Of a stretch of DNA of 64,000 nt, positions 9,592 through 19,586 are shown one piece after another. The translations under genes were made by a program, and so were the position numbers. Source of the stretch: Stieleria magnilauensis (GTDB lineage: Bacteria > Planctomycetota > Planctomycetia > Pirellulales > Pirellulaceae); NCBI GenBank assembly GCA_007753675.1, contig CP036432.1, forward strand, positions 284,394 to 348,393, read 5' to 3'. The notes below the pieces were generated by a model. That model did no database searches, was not told the origin of the DNA, and saw only the letters and a program-made list of their open reading frames with translations. How positions within the stretch are numbered: position 1 is the stretch's first letter; each line of letters starts with the position of its first letter.

Positions 9592-10119
9592 GTTCCCTTC
9601 GATGCGAACAGCGGTAGATCTGCTCGTGGTTAATCCTGCGGCAAACCGGCGTCGGTTCTCTGGTGCCCTGTCGGAATCGTGTTCGATCGCCGGCCGGCGT
9701 CAGAGCGTATCGTACCAACCCGAAAGTGTCGTTCGTAGAACCGAAAACACCCCTCGCTCAGATTTTTTGGAAGCCCACCGGCGGCAGATCCTACGACCCG
9801 ATCGGCAACACGAGGTCCGTGGCCAAGACAATTACGGGCATCGCCATGCCCCGCCCAGAGGGGCATAGAGTGCGAAAACCATGCCTTCGCGGCCATCAAC
9901 TGGCGTGAAAACAGCACGAATCAACCGAATTCCGCGATCAGTCGAGAAACCCTGGCCCATGCGGAAGGTTAGATCAGTGGGCCGGCCATGTGATCTCCGC
10001 TTCTGAAAACTGGTGCGATTGGCGCCGGGCGATTTGATGGGGGGTAATTAGAATGAGCCGGTCGGCAGGCCCATTGAGTCGAAATCTCATCCACTTCTTT
10101 TGACAAAACCGCTGCAATA
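9592..10119. other. 528-bp intergenic region between divergent genes
   Basis: No convincing gene is visible on either strand; the short open frames lack family features and overlap each other. A hairpin with arms ATGCCCC / GGGGCAT lies at 9846-9866. The region must carry the divergent promoters for map and for the secretin-N operon. Confidence 0.5.
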
Positions 10120-13100
10120 ATGCATTTCCAACTCCCATCGTGCAACGAATGCTCGTGCAACCAAAGCTCATGCAACGCAAGCTCGTGCACCGATAGCAAC
10201 GCACCGATCGGCGCCAGCATCCGCCTGCCGCTGCGGCAGGTGTCCGGGCTGGCGAAATCGTCGCTTCAGATCCTTTTCGCCGCCGTGTTGGCATCCACGC
10301 TGCCGATCTCGACGCTTTCGGCGCAAGAACAGGCGCCTGCGGGAGACCCGGCAGCCGAAACGGCCGAAGCCCCGGCAGAGGAGATCGACAGCGAAGACCA
10401 AGTCCCCGCCTCGCCGTCGGACCAGGCGTCGGACCAGGCGTCGGACCAGGCGTCGGACGAGTCCCCCGCGACTCAGCCTACACCGGCTCTCCGCGGCGAA
10501 GACGTGACGCCGGAAGAAGCCGCACGGATTTTGTTGGACGAACTCGATCGCCCCCAACAACCGTTGCTGCGATTCAATTTCACCGGCGCCAGCTGGAAAG
10601 ACGTGCTGAATTGGATGGCCACCGAAGGCGATCTGTCGCTCCAGATCGACCGCTATCCGGAGGGCTCGATCTCCTTCATCGATCGCTCGCGGATGTACAC
10701 GGTCGCCGAGGCCTTGGATCTGTTGAATCGATTGCTGCTCGATCGCGGTTACGCCTTGGTCCGCCGCGGTCGTATGCTGTTCCTGATCGACCTGGAAGTC
10801 GAAAACGCGGACAAACTGATCAGCGAGTTGGCCGATCTGGTCCCGCTGGACGAACTGGAATCACGCGGCAAGAGCGACATCGTGAGCGCGATCTTTCCGC
10901 TGGGCAGCATGACGCCCGACGAAGCCAAGACGCAATTGCCTCAGATGGTCGGGCCCTGGGGGCGGGTGATCGTGCTCGACAGCGCCCGCCAAGCCAAGGT
11001 GACCGAACGGGCGGAGAAACTCGTCGCGATCCGCGAGGTCATCAAACAGTCTGACCAGGAAGTGCACGAGATCAAACTGCAACACCGCAGCGCCGAGGAA
11101 TTGCTGCAAACCGCTCGCCCCTTGCTCGGACTAGAAGCCGACGAAAACTCCAACGACGACATTCGCATCTCCGTCGGGCTCTACGGCGATCGAATTTACG
11201 CCACCGGGTTGCGATCCAAGGTCAGCATTCTGGAGAACCTGATCGCCAAAGCCGACCAACCGCTGGAAGGTTCCGGTGACGCCACCGAAGCAGAAGTGGC
11301 TCGCCCGGTGTTCCAAACCCATTTCGTGCGTGTCGCCGACCCCGCCACCGTGTTCGAAGTGCTGCAAACGCTGCTGCAAGACGAACCCGGCACGCGGGTC
11401 GCCATCGACCCCGCCACCAACGCCATCATCGCCTTCGCAACGCCCAACACCCACAAACAGATCACCGAAGTGATCGCCAAGATGGAAGGCAGCGGTGAAG
11501 ACTTCGAAGTCTTTCAGCTCAAACGCATCGACCCCGCCCAAGCCTTGCTGACCATCAACAAGTACTTCGGCGTGACCGAAGAAAACACCAGCGGTCCGAT
11601 TGTTGACGGCGATCCGGCGACCGGAAAACTATGGGTTCGCGGCTCGCAAGACGAAATCGAACAGATCCGACGACTGCTCGAACAACTCGACGGCACCACC
11701 AGCGAAGGCTTACTCAGCGGGAAAGTCCGACTGTTGCCGCTCAACGGTCGCCAAGCCGAAGACGCGCTGCGACAACTGCAACTGTACTGGCGAATGACCG
11801 GACGCGACAATCCGATCCGGGTTGTGTCTCCGTCCGGGGCCGGTGAATCCAACGGCATCCGTGAACGCAAGATCCAGCGGGCGCCGTCCAACTCGGCCGC
11901 GCCGCCGACGCAATCCACGTCGAACCCTGCCAGCAACCTCGACGCATCCCGCTTCGATTCGCGACGGTTCTATTACCTCACCCAAGCCCCGGCGGCATCC
12001 AGCCCGGCGGACAACCAAGGCGTCAACGACCCGTCCGAACCCGTCACCACCGAAGTCGCCAAATCGCCCAGTCCGGACATCATGATCGAACTGACGCCCA
12101 ATGGCATTCGGATCGCTTCGGATGACACCGAGGCGTTGGACGAATTAGAAGAGCTGCTGTCTCAACTGATCGGCCCGATGGGAACGTCAAGTGACCTGCC
12201 GACGATCTACTGGTTGAAGTACATCCAGGCCGATATCGCCGCCGAAATGATCGCCAGCATTCTCGGTGGCGGCGATTCGGCGGGCAGTTTGACCGACACG
12301 ATCACCGGCGGACTCGGCGGCGGCATGTTGGGTGGACTGATGGGATTGGCCGGCGGTGGCGGTGGCGAGACCTCTTCGGCCAAGTCCATTTTGACCTCCA
12401 CCGGTTCGGTCAACATCGTTCCAGATCTACGACTCAACGCGCTGTTCATCCAAGCCAACGAGCTGGATTTGCAAGTCATCGAAATGGTGCTTGAAAAAAT
12501 CGATATCGAAGAGAGTCCCGAAGACATCGAGTTGACCGCGACGCCGCGGATGATCCCCGTGCTGTATCAAAGCGCCGCGGAAGTCGCCAAGGTGGTCAAG
12601 GAGATCTACGCCGATCGCGTCGCCGGTGCCGATCAGGGACGCAACAATGGCGGCGGCGGAGGAGGAGGTCGTGGCGGGCAACCCTCGCCGGAAGATTTCA
12701 TCAACGCCCTGCGCGGCGGTCGAGGCGGCCGCGGCGGCGGTGCCGAGACGGCGAAAAGCGAACGCTCGAAGATTACCGTTGCCGTCGACGTCCAAAGCAA
12801 CTCGTTGGTGGTCACGGCCACGACCAAAGATTTTGAAGAGATTCAAATGCTGGTCGAGGCGCTCGATCAAGGCGGCCGCGTCAATGAAGACGAGACCGTC
12901 GTTTACACGCTGCCCGGCACACTCAACGGAAACACCATCGTGCAAGCGTTGGAAGCCATCCTCAGCGCCAAAGTCGAAACCAAAGACAGCGGGTCCACTT
13001 CCTCCAGTACCCCGGGGGCTCGGACCGGAGGCGATAGCACTAGCAGCACTGAAGCGGCTGATGCGATGCGGCAACGGATCGAAGCGTTTCGATCTCGGTT

Positions 13101-13254
13101 CGGCGGCGGTGGCGGCGGCAGCCCCTTCGGCGGCGGACGCCCCGGCGGATTCGGCGGCGGCCGTGGCGGCGGCGGCGGATCACCCTTCGGTGGCGGCGGA
13201 CGCGGTGGTGCTCCCGGTGGTGGTGGCGGCGGTCGTCCCGGCGGCGGACGTTAA
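10120..13254 (+). CDS. exported secretin N-domain repeat protein (GspD/PilQ-like, no clear beta-barrel domain)
   Basis: The 1044-residue protein has a signal-like hydrophobic stretch near 48-66 (LQILFAAVLASTLPIS, then SAQ). After an acidic linker with SDQA repeats, it has an N0/STN-like part (LRFNFTGASWKDVLNWMA) and several secretin-N (N1-type) modules, for example near 390-480, 700-830 and 890-960. It ends in a ~60-residue Gly/Arg/Pro-rich tail instead of the usual membrane beta-barrel. It is followed by GspE- and GspF-type genes, so it probably belongs to a type II secretion or type IV pilus machine in the envelope. The ATG at 10120 gives an odd Cys/Ser/Asn-rich N-terminus made by a 15-bp tandem repeat. 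A GTG at 10240 directly before the signal peptide is an equally good start. Confidence 0.75.
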   Translation: MHFQLPSCNECSCNQSSCNASSCTDSNAPIGASIRLPLRQVSGLAKSSLQILFAAVLASTLPISTLSAQEQAPAGDPAAETAEAPAEEIDSEDQVPASPSDQASDQASDQASDESPATQPTPALRGEDVTPEEAARILLDELDRPQQPLLRFNFTGASWKDVLNWMATEGDLSLQIDRYPEGSISFIDRSRMYTVAEALDLLNRLLLDRGYALVRRGRMLFLIDLEVENADKLISELADLVPLDELESRGKSDIVSAIFPLGSMTPDEAKTQLPQMVGPWGRVIVLDSARQAKVTERAEKLVAIREVIKQSDQEVHEIKLQHRSAEELLQTARPLLGLEADENSNDDIRISVGLYGDRIYATGLRSKVSILENLIAKADQPLEGSGDATEAEVARPVFQTHFVRVADPATVFEVLQTLLQDEPGTRVAIDPATNAIIAFATPNTHKQITEVIAKMEGSGEDFEVFQLKRIDPAQALLTINKYFGVTEENTSGPIVDGDPATGKLWVRGSQDEIEQIRRLLEQLDGTTSEGLLSGKVRLLPLNGRQAEDALRQLQLYWRMTGRDNPIRVVSPSGAGESNGIRERKIQRAPSNSAAPPTQSTSNPASNLDASRFDSRRFYYLTQAPAASSPADNQGVNDPSEPVTTEVAKSPSPDIMIELTPNGIRIASDDTEALDELEELLSQLIGPMGTSSDLPTIYWLKYIQADIAAEMIASILGGGDSAGSLTDTITGGLGGGMLGGLMGLAGGGGGETSSAKSILTSTGSVNIVPDLRLNALFIQANELDLQVIEMVLEKIDIEESPEDIELTATPRMIPVLYQSAAEVAKVVKEIYADRVAGADQGRNNGGGGGGGRGGQPSPEDFINALRGGRGGRGGGAETAKSERSKITVAVDVQSNSLVVTATTKDFEEIQMLVEALDQGGRVNEDETVVYTLPGTLNGNTIVQALEAILSAKVETKDSGSTSSSTPGARTGGDSTSSTEAADAMRQRIEAFRSRFGGGGGGSPFGGGRPGGFGGGRGGGGGSPFGGGGRGGAPGGGGGGRPGGGR
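10139..10195. repeat. 15-bp imperfect tandem repeat, about 3.7 copies
   Basis: Units such as TGCAACGAATGCTCG, TGCAACCAAAGCTCA and TGCAACGCAAGCTCG follow each other. If translated from ATG 10120 they give the Cys-rich stretch SCNECSCNQSSCNASSC. The repeat lies before the signal peptide and may be untranslated leader instead. Confidence 0.7.
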
Positions 13255-13390
13255 CCCCGACCAAGGAAACGTCTCTAGCGCGCCAACGGGGATCGACCAC
13301 GATGCAAACTCCCCGGTCGCGCCGACGTTCTCCCCCACAACACAGTACAATCCAAGCATCACTCTTTGGAAGAACACCGGAACCGATTCC

Positions 13391-15085
13391 ATGATCATGC
13401 GTGCAGGCGAAATCCTTCGACGACGCGGACTGCTCAGCGACGCCCAGCTGGCAGACACCCACGGCAGCAATGCCTCCGATATCGTTCAAGCCGCCGTCGA
13501 AAAAGGCTTCGTCGGTGAACGTGAAGCGCTCGAAGCGCTCGCCGAGGAAGTCGGCTTGGAGTTTGTCGACTTACGCGACACCGAAATCGACCTGGCCGCC
13601 TTGGAAGGCTTCCCACAGCGGTTGATCTATCGCCAGTCGCTGTTTCCGATTCGCTTCCAAAACGGATCGGTCGTCGTGGCGACCGCCGATCCACTGGACC
13701 TCTACCCGCTTGATGAAGCCAGCGCGGCGACGGGCAAAAACATCATTCCGATCGTCGCCCAACGCGGCGAGATTGCGCGGCTGATGAAGCGACACCTCGG
13801 TGTCGGTAGCGAGACCGTCGAAGACCTGATGGCGGCCGCTTCGGACGACGAAGACGTCGAGTTGCTCGAAGAGCTGGAAACCGACGGCAGCGAACTGAGC
13901 GAGATGGCTCAGGAAGCGTCCGTCGTCCGCCTGGTCAACGAAATCTTGCTCGAAGCCATCGAGACGCGCGCCAGCGACATTCACATCGAAACCCAATCCG
14001 ATGGCTTGCTGGTCCGCTATCGGATCGACGGGATTTTGCACCGCCAACCCACGCCACCGGAAATCAACCGGTTCCAAGCCGCCATCATCAGTCGTTTGAA
14101 GATCATGGCACGGCTGAACATCGCCGAAAAACGGCTGCCCCAAGACGGACGCATCAAGCTGAGGGTTCACGGTCGCGAAGTCGACATTCGATTGAGTGTG
14201 ATCCCGATGATCCACGGCGAAGGCTTGGTGATGCGGGTGCTGGACAAATCCGCCATGGTCTTCGATCTCGGCAAACTGGGGATGTCCGATGAGATCTACC
14301 AAACCTACAGCAAGCTGATCGAGTTGCCGCACGGCATCATCTTGGTCACCGGCCCGACCGGTAGCGGTAAAACCACGACGCTCTACAGCAGTCTGCTGCA
14401 GATCCGCAGCGAAGAAACCAAGATCATCACCACCGAAGACCCGGTCGAATACCAACTCGACGGCATCAACCAAATCCAGGTCCACTCCAAGATCGGATTC
14501 ACCTTTGCCGCGTCGCTGCGAAGTATCTTGCGGCACGACCCTGACATCGTCCTGGTGGGGGAAATTCGTGACCTGGAGACGGCCGAAAACGCCATTCAAG
14601 CGTCGTTGACCGGCCACTTGGTCTTCAGCACCTTGCACACCAATGACGCCTCGGGGGCCTTCACCCGGCTGGGCGACATGGGCGTCGAACCGTTCCTGGT
14701 TGCGGGGACCGTCGAAGGCGTGATGGCCCAGCGACTGCTCCGTCGACTCTGCCCGCTGTGCAAAGAAGCCTACAAGCCGTCGCCGGACGAAGTGCCCCAG
14801 GATTTCCCCTGGGATCGCGCCGGCGAGTTCACTTGGTATCGCCCGGTAGGTTGCCGCGAATGTCGCAATCTGGGTTATTCCGGCCGGATGGGTATTTATG
14901 AACTGTTGGTCACCAATGACGAAATCCGCCAGCTCGCCCAGGATCGGGCCAGCAGTTGGGTCATCCGCAAAGCGGCCGTGGATGCCGGCATGCGGACCCT
15001 GCGGATGGACGCTTGGGACAAAGTGATCGCGGGCATGACGAGCATCGACGAAGTGCTACGCGTTTCCAAGGGCGAGGCTCTCTAG
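13391..15085 (+). CDS. GspE/PilB-type secretion/pilus assembly ATPase
   Basis: The 564-residue cytoplasmic ATPase powers a type II secretion or type IV pilus machine. An N-terminal MshEN-like domain (about 1-150) is followed by the N2 domain with ASDIHIETQSDGLLVRYRID. Walker A GPTGSGKTTTLYSS lies near 321-334, with the Asp box TTEDPVEYQLDGINQ, Walker B DIVLVGEIRDLETA and the His box GHLVFSTLHTND after it. A four-cysteine zinc site is formed by CPLCKEAY (near 453) and CRECRNLGY (near 488). The ATG at 13391 is chosen because it precedes the MshEN-type N-terminus; the frame extends upstream only through the preceding gene. A homologous inner-membrane platform gene follows 4 bp downstream. Confidence 0.93.
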   Translation: MIMRAGEILRRRGLLSDAQLADTHGSNASDIVQAAVEKGFVGEREALEALAEEVGLEFVDLRDTEIDLAALEGFPQRLIYRQSLFPIRFQNGSVVVATADPLDLYPLDEASAATGKNIIPIVAQRGEIARLMKRHLGVGSETVEDLMAAASDDEDVELLEELETDGSELSEMAQEASVVRLVNEILLEAIETRASDIHIETQSDGLLVRYRIDGILHRQPTPPEINRFQAAIISRLKIMARLNIAEKRLPQDGRIKLRVHGREVDIRLSVIPMIHGEGLVMRVLDKSAMVFDLGKLGMSDEIYQTYSKLIELPHGIILVTGPTGSGKTTTLYSSLLQIRSEETKIITTEDPVEYQLDGINQIQVHSKIGFTFAASLRSILRHDPDIVLVGEIRDLETAENAIQASLTGHLVFSTLHTNDASGAFTRLGDMGVEPFLVAGTVEGVMAQRLLRRLCPLCKEAYKPSPDEVPQDFPWDRAGEFTWYRPVGCRECRNLGYSGRMGIYELLVTNDEIRQLAQDRASSWVIRKAAVDAGMRTLRMDAWDKVIAGMTSIDEVLRVSKGEAL

Positions 15086-15089
15086 AATC

Positions 15090-16301
15090 ATGCCGACGTT
15101 TGCCTACACCGCCCGCGACATGGCGGGCAAGACCGTGAGCGGTTCGATCGAAGCCGCCAATGAACGCGAAGTCGCCGCGCTGCTGAGCGAAAAGTCGCTC
15201 TTTCCCTCCAAGGTCGCCGCCGCCCAAAACACCTCCGGCCGCTCCCTGTTTGGCCAGCGGAAACGTGTCAAAGGCCAGACGATGGCGACCTTTTACGGCC
15301 AGCTGGCCTCGTTGCTCCGCAGCGGTGTGCCGATGATGCGCTCGCTGACCGTCCTCGGCGAACAAGCGACTGACCGGGTGTTGGGCGATATCGTCAAAGA
15401 AATCAAGGCGCGGGTCGAAGACGGCGAACCGATCGGCAACGCGATGGCACGGTTTCCCAACGTGTTCTCCGACATGGCGATCAACATGGTCCGGGCCGGG
15501 ACCGAAGGCGGTTTCCTGGAAGACGCCCTGGAGCGTGTCAGCACGTTCACCGAACTGCAGGAGGATCTGAAGGGCCGAACCATCAGCGCCTTGGCGTATC
15601 CCGTGTTCCTGTTTTCCGTCGGCTCCCTCGTCATCAGCGGGCTGCTGGTGTTCTTCGTCCCCAAGTTTGATGCGATGTTTGATCGTTTGCGGCAAAAGGA
15701 CGAGATGCCCTGGTACACCGAATCGCTGCTCAGCTTCAGCACGGTGCTGCAACAATACGGCTGGGTGCTCGTCATCTTGGCCATCGCCTTGATCGTGGTG
15801 ATCAAAGTTCAATTGGCAACCGAAGCCGGCAAGCAGATGATGGACAAGCTCAAGCTGCGGATTCCAGTGCTCGGCAACATCCTGATGAATCTAGCCGTCG
15901 CGCGATTCTGTCGCGTCCTGGGCACCCTGCTGGGAAACGGCGTGCCGATCTTGAAGTCGCTTGAGATCAGTCGCTCGGCCGCCGCCAATCGCTTGCTCAG
16001 CCAATCGATCGCCGATGCGACCGAAAACATCCGCGGCGGTGAATCCCTGGCGACACCGCTGCGGGCCTCTGGCTATTTTCCCCCATCGGTGGTGGAAATG
16101 ATCAGCGTGGGGGAGGAAAGCAACTCCCTTGAGAAAGTTCTTCCGGAAATCGCCGACTCACTGGAGAAGCGAACTTTCCGCAGACTAGACCTCTTTGTAC
16201 GATTACTCGAACCAATGATGTTGCTGGTCATGGCGTTTTTGGTTCTGGCTGTTGTGCTTGCACTGCTTGTGCCGGTCCTCAAGAGCAGCACAAGTCTGTA
16301 G
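15090..16301 (+). CDS. GspF/PilC-type inner-membrane platform protein
   Basis: The 403-residue protein begins with the MPTFAYTARDMAGKTVSGSI motif of the family. It has two T2SF domains: one with FYGQLASLLRSGVPMMRSL and the helix LFSVGSLVISGLLVFFVPKF, and the repeat with FCRVLGTLLGNGVPILKSL. A final membrane helix MMLLVMAFLVLAVVLALLVPVL closes the protein. It anchors the assembly ATPase at the cytoplasmic membrane. The gap to the upstream ATPase gene is only 4 bp, so the two are almost certainly co-transcribed and probably translationally coupled. Confidence 0.93.
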   Translation: MPTFAYTARDMAGKTVSGSIEAANEREVAALLSEKSLFPSKVAAAQNTSGRSLFGQRKRVKGQTMATFYGQLASLLRSGVPMMRSLTVLGEQATDRVLGDIVKEIKARVEDGEPIGNAMARFPNVFSDMAINMVRAGTEGGFLEDALERVSTFTELQEDLKGRTISALAYPVFLFSVGSLVISGLLVFFVPKFDAMFDRLRQKDEMPWYTESLLSFSTVLQQYGWVLVILAIALIVVIKVQLATEAGKQMMDKLKLRIPVLGNILMNLAVARFCRVLGTLLGNGVPILKSLEISRSAAANRLLSQSIADATENIRGGESLATPLRASGYFPPSVVEMISVGEESNSLEKVLPEIADSLEKRTFRRLDLFVRLLEPMMLLVMAFLVLAVVLALLVPVLKSSTSL

Positions 16302-16480
16302 TTGTAAGATTTGCTCGAACGATTTACCCGATCGAGCCGATTGAACCGAAAGACCATGTTCCAGTCAGAACTGTTGTGTTCTCGCTACGTCAATCTTTCA
16401 TTGGAACATTTGGTTCTCTTCTGACGTAGAAAGGGCAACGAGCGGGCAAGTTCGGCGTACCAACTGTGGGCGGTGCGGAT

Positions 16481-16771
16481 ATGAATCTCTTAATCATCTG
16501 GCTGATCGTTTCAGTCGTCTGTACGGGCGTCGTGCTCGTGTGCATCCGGTTCGCACCTCGGATCGAGGATGAACCTTTGAACAGTTACTGCGATTCGGAG
16601 ACACGCGTCGACCGCCGCCAAGGGCCTGCCGAACCTCAGAGCAAAGCGCCCGCTTGCGAAACGCGAGGTGAGATCCGCTCGATCCACCGCCCCAAGCCGG
16701 GCAAGCGAGCCCCGCTGGCGCCCAAACTGTCCCACTTCGTGATCAACCGGCCCGAAGAATCGCAGTCGTAG
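16481..16771 (+). CDS. small membrane-anchored protein of unknown function
   Basis: The 96-residue product starts with a clear membrane helix, MNLLIIWLIVSVVCTGVVLV, followed by a polar, basic tail. No family is recognised. It lies 180 bp downstream of the GspF-like gene on the same strand and may be a minor part of that locus, which is inference only. The ATG at 16481 is preferred over the GTG at 16466, because it puts the hydrophobic segment at the N-terminus. The gene could be spurious; the membrane segment and high-GC codon use are the only support. Confidence 0.45.
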   Translation: MNLLIIWLIVSVVCTGVVLVCIRFAPRIEDEPLNSYCDSETRVDRRQGPAEPQSKAPACETRGEIRSIHRPKPGKRAPLAPKLSHFVINRPEESQS

Positions 16772-17048
16772 TGCTCCGTCACCACACGCGTTAGCGAGTG
16801 AGTCCGTAACCAAGTCCGCTGACGGTTTGATCTCGACCGGTAAAATCGTGAGCCGATGGCGCTATCCGCAGGCCTCGCGAAACGCAAGGTCGTCTCCCCA
16901 GCGCCCGCGTTTAGAATTCCGTGTCAGCTCAATTTCCGGGTAGTGGACGAGGCGACGAGTCCTCCGGTCTTTCCGGGCGCCTTCGAGCCGATACCGGACG
17001 GCTCGCGCCGTTCCGCTAACGCATTCAGCCGCGAACACCGCGACCGCT

Positions 17049-19277
17049 TTACACCGGCAACTCGAAATCGATCCCTTTCAGCCGCGTGCTTCCGTTGGAG
17101 ATCAACACGTCCACGACTTCACCGCTGTCGGCCAACCGGACTTGGTAGTCGCCGGTTTCTGAAAAGGATCGGAAACGATAATTGCCACGACTGTCGGTCA
17201 CGGTGGTGTCGATCACATCACCACTGTCGTTGAGTAACTCCACCGTCGCCCCTTCCACGGCAGCCGAGCGTCCCCGATCGAAACCGCCGCCTCGTTGGGA
17301 GGAACGAGCCAAACGGTCGCTAACGGTGTTGTCGACGGTGACTTGGCCGCGAACTTCGGCAAGCATGAAGAACACGTTTTCCTGCAGCCCCTCGACCGAT
17401 GTATTCCGCTCGATCACGTCGGTGAGCGAGGTTTGTTCAATCGCACGCAGCTCCAGTCCATCGAAGACGTTTTCGTAGTAGAACCTGTCGCCGTCACGCA
17501 ATCGCTGAAATTGATCGGCGATGATCGTGGACGTCAGCTCACCGACGGACGCTCCGCGCAAGTGATCTTCGGCCATCAGCCCGACCCACAGGTCGATGTT
17601 GTCGACATCACCGTACAACGATTCCAGTTTTTCCTGCAGCTCGACATCGCTGGTGATGTCGGCAAACGATTTCACGGCGTCCAGACCGTAGGCCTGTCGC
17701 GTCGTGTTGTAGTCATTCAATCCGTGATCGCGGCCGCGTTGAATGTTCAACGCCACCAGATCAAACCCGCCGGCCCCAGGTGCCCCGAACAGAAAGTTTC
17801 TCAAGCTATCGACGACTTCCAAATCGATTTCCTGCGATTGCGAAGAAGCGTCGTACTTGAGGATCGCGTCGATACCGGTTTCGTCCAGCAGCGTCGGGTT
17901 GAAGAACGCGTCTTTCAGTTCGACCTCTTCGTGAACCTCGCGACCATCGTTGTCAAAGAATTCGATGTCGTCGTTCAGCGTGCTGTGTCCGAACCGAAAC
18001 GCTGCGGTGGAAAATTCAGTCGCGATCGTCGGGTCCACCGACGAATCGTAGCCTTCGTAGGGTGTCAGTGCGTTGTTCCCGAGCAGAGACGGTAGGAATT
18101 CGTTGTAAGTGATCGATTGAATCTCAGCGATCACGATCGCGCGGGCGCGCTGGTAAATCTCTTCGTCGGTCAGCGAATCATCGGTCGCAGCGATCTGCTC
18201 GGCCAAACGATTGTGCTCGCGAACGAACAGCGTCTGGATCGCGGTCAGCGAGAGGTTCTCGCTGGCGCGAATGTCACCGGCGATCACGCCGCCGTCTTCA
18301 CCGATCGGCAGCAATCCGTCGTCTTCAATCACCAGCATTCCCCCTTCAAACGTCCGCAGTCGATCGGCGGTCTGCTGATCGCTACCGTAAACTTGGGATC
18401 CATCGATAAAGGCGGTGATCGAACTGATCTGTTGACGCGGGTTGTCGACCGAGGTTCCGGTTTCCGGGTCGAATTCCGATCTCGTCAACGGAATGATCAC
18501 TTCGCCACTGCCTGTCGGATCAAACAGCGGATCACCGGCGGGGACTTCGATGGCAAACCGTTCGCCATCGGTTTGCGTTTCCGTCAGGTCGATGTCGTGA
18601 TCGATGAACTGACCCCAAACGTACAGGAATGCGGACAACCCACGCTCATTCTTGGTTCCGTCACCTTCGACATCCGACAGTGTGTTGCTGATCTCACGGG
18701 CGCTCGGCCGGTCGGCCCCGGCGGGCGTGGAGATGCCGTCTTCATAGTCCGCCTCGGCGATCCGCAGCAACGCTTCACCGGTGCTCCCCAAGTCGGGATT
18801 TTCGAGGTTGTTTCCGGTGCCGTCGATCGAGCGGACTTCATCGGGCAATTCGGGAATCACGGTCGTGGTTCCTCCATTGCGATCGCCGCGTGAAGAATCG
18901 TCCACGGTCCCGTTGCGTTCTCGTCCGAGTCGATTGATGACCCTCAATGCGTCGAGCACACTTCGCCGACCATCGTTGTTGACGTCTGTGAATCGCGAGG
19001 CATCATCGCCACCGTTACGATTCATCGAATTAATAATGATCAGCGCATCGACGGCGGAGACCTCGCCATCGTCGTTGACGTCTTCGGCATCGAAAACGTT
19101 GTGTCGAAATCCGTCGAAATCGGCTGCCAGCAGACGCCGTCCTTCCAACGCTTCCCCCCGTAGCGGTCGTCTGCGACGGCGACCTCGGGGGGCGGAGGCA
19201 TCACGTCGGGAAAGACGTTCCAGGATGCGGATCTGTAGTCGGCGAAAAGAATCAGAAGTGGATTCGAAAAGGCTCAT
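17049..19277 (-). CDS. exported animal-type haem peroxidase with LEPR-XLL leader and dockerin repeats
   Basis: The 742-residue protein opens with a basic stretch and GEALEGRRLLAADF, the LEPR-XLL-type leader of planctomycete surface proteins. Two dockerin type I calcium loops follow (DVNDDGEVSAVDALIIIN, DVNNDGRRSVLDALRVIN). The peroxidase domain has the distal-His region VWGQFIDHDIDLTE (near 225), the REHNRLAEQIA block, the proximal-His region FRFGHSTLND (near 420) and NIQRGRDHGLNDYN. A short carboxypeptidase-regulatory or SdrD-like beta domain forms the C-terminus (SRGNYRFRSFSETGDYQVRL). It should act outside the cytoplasm as a haem peroxidase of unknown substrate. No cohesin partner is seen in the window. 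Confidence 0.9.
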   Translation of the reverse strand: MSLFESTSDSFRRLQIRILERLSRRDASAPRGRRRRRPLRGEALEGRRLLAADFDGFRHNVFDAEDVNDDGEVSAVDALIIINSMNRNGGDDASRFTDVNNDGRRSVLDALRVINRLGRERNGTVDDSSRGDRNGGTTTVIPELPDEVRSIDGTGNNLENPDLGSTGEALLRIAEADYEDGISTPAGADRPSAREISNTLSDVEGDGTKNERGLSAFLYVWGQFIDHDIDLTETQTDGERFAIEVPAGDPLFDPTGSGEVIIPLTRSEFDPETGTSVDNPRQQISSITAFIDGSQVYGSDQQTADRLRTFEGGMLVIEDDGLLPIGEDGGVIAGDIRASENLSLTAIQTLFVREHNRLAEQIAATDDSLTDEEIYQRARAIVIAEIQSITYNEFLPSLLGNNALTPYEGYDSSVDPTIATEFSTAAFRFGHSTLNDDIEFFDNDGREVHEEVELKDAFFNPTLLDETGIDAILKYDASSQSQEIDLEVVDSLRNFLFGAPGAGGFDLVALNIQRGRDHGLNDYNTTRQAYGLDAVKSFADITSDVELQEKLESLYGDVDNIDLWVGLMAEDHLRGASVGELTSTIIADQFQRLRDGDRFYYENVFDGLELRAIEQTSLTDVIERNTSVEGLQENVFFMLAEVRGQVTVDNTVSDRLARSSQRGGGFDRGRSAAVEGATVELLNDSGDVIDTTVTDSRGNYRFRSFSETGDYQVRLADSGEVVDVLISNGSTRLKGIDFELPV

Positions 19278-19586
19278 GGGAATTGCGCTCGCATGGGGGA
19301 GGAGAAGAGACGAGGAGGCGGGCGGGGAACGGCGCCGCTAACGATTGGGGAACATCCGGAGCGGTGATGTCACACCCGCAGCTCACGTTTTTGCCGAGTC
19401 GCCGTACCGCGGGACCGGTGGGCAATCCCCACGCCACCGACGACGATTTGGTATAGTGAACCATCCGCGATTGCATCCCGCCCCCGCAGTTCCACGCCTG
19501 CAATCTCACGCCCGCCGGCACCTTGATCACCGTCCCTAGCGTGATCGACCACGCCGACGTGCGACCTGCCTCCTGCTGAAATCGAT
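19278..19586. other. 309-bp divergent intergenic region
   Basis: This gap separates the peroxidase gene (leftward) from the DUF1549 gene (rightward) and must hold both promoters. No gene, strong hairpin or recognisable operator was seen. Confidence 0.5.

Noticed and set aside
13571-14638. 355-residue minus-strand frame opposite the GspE-like ATPase
   Set aside because: Anti-sense shadow; all known motifs are on the plus strand.
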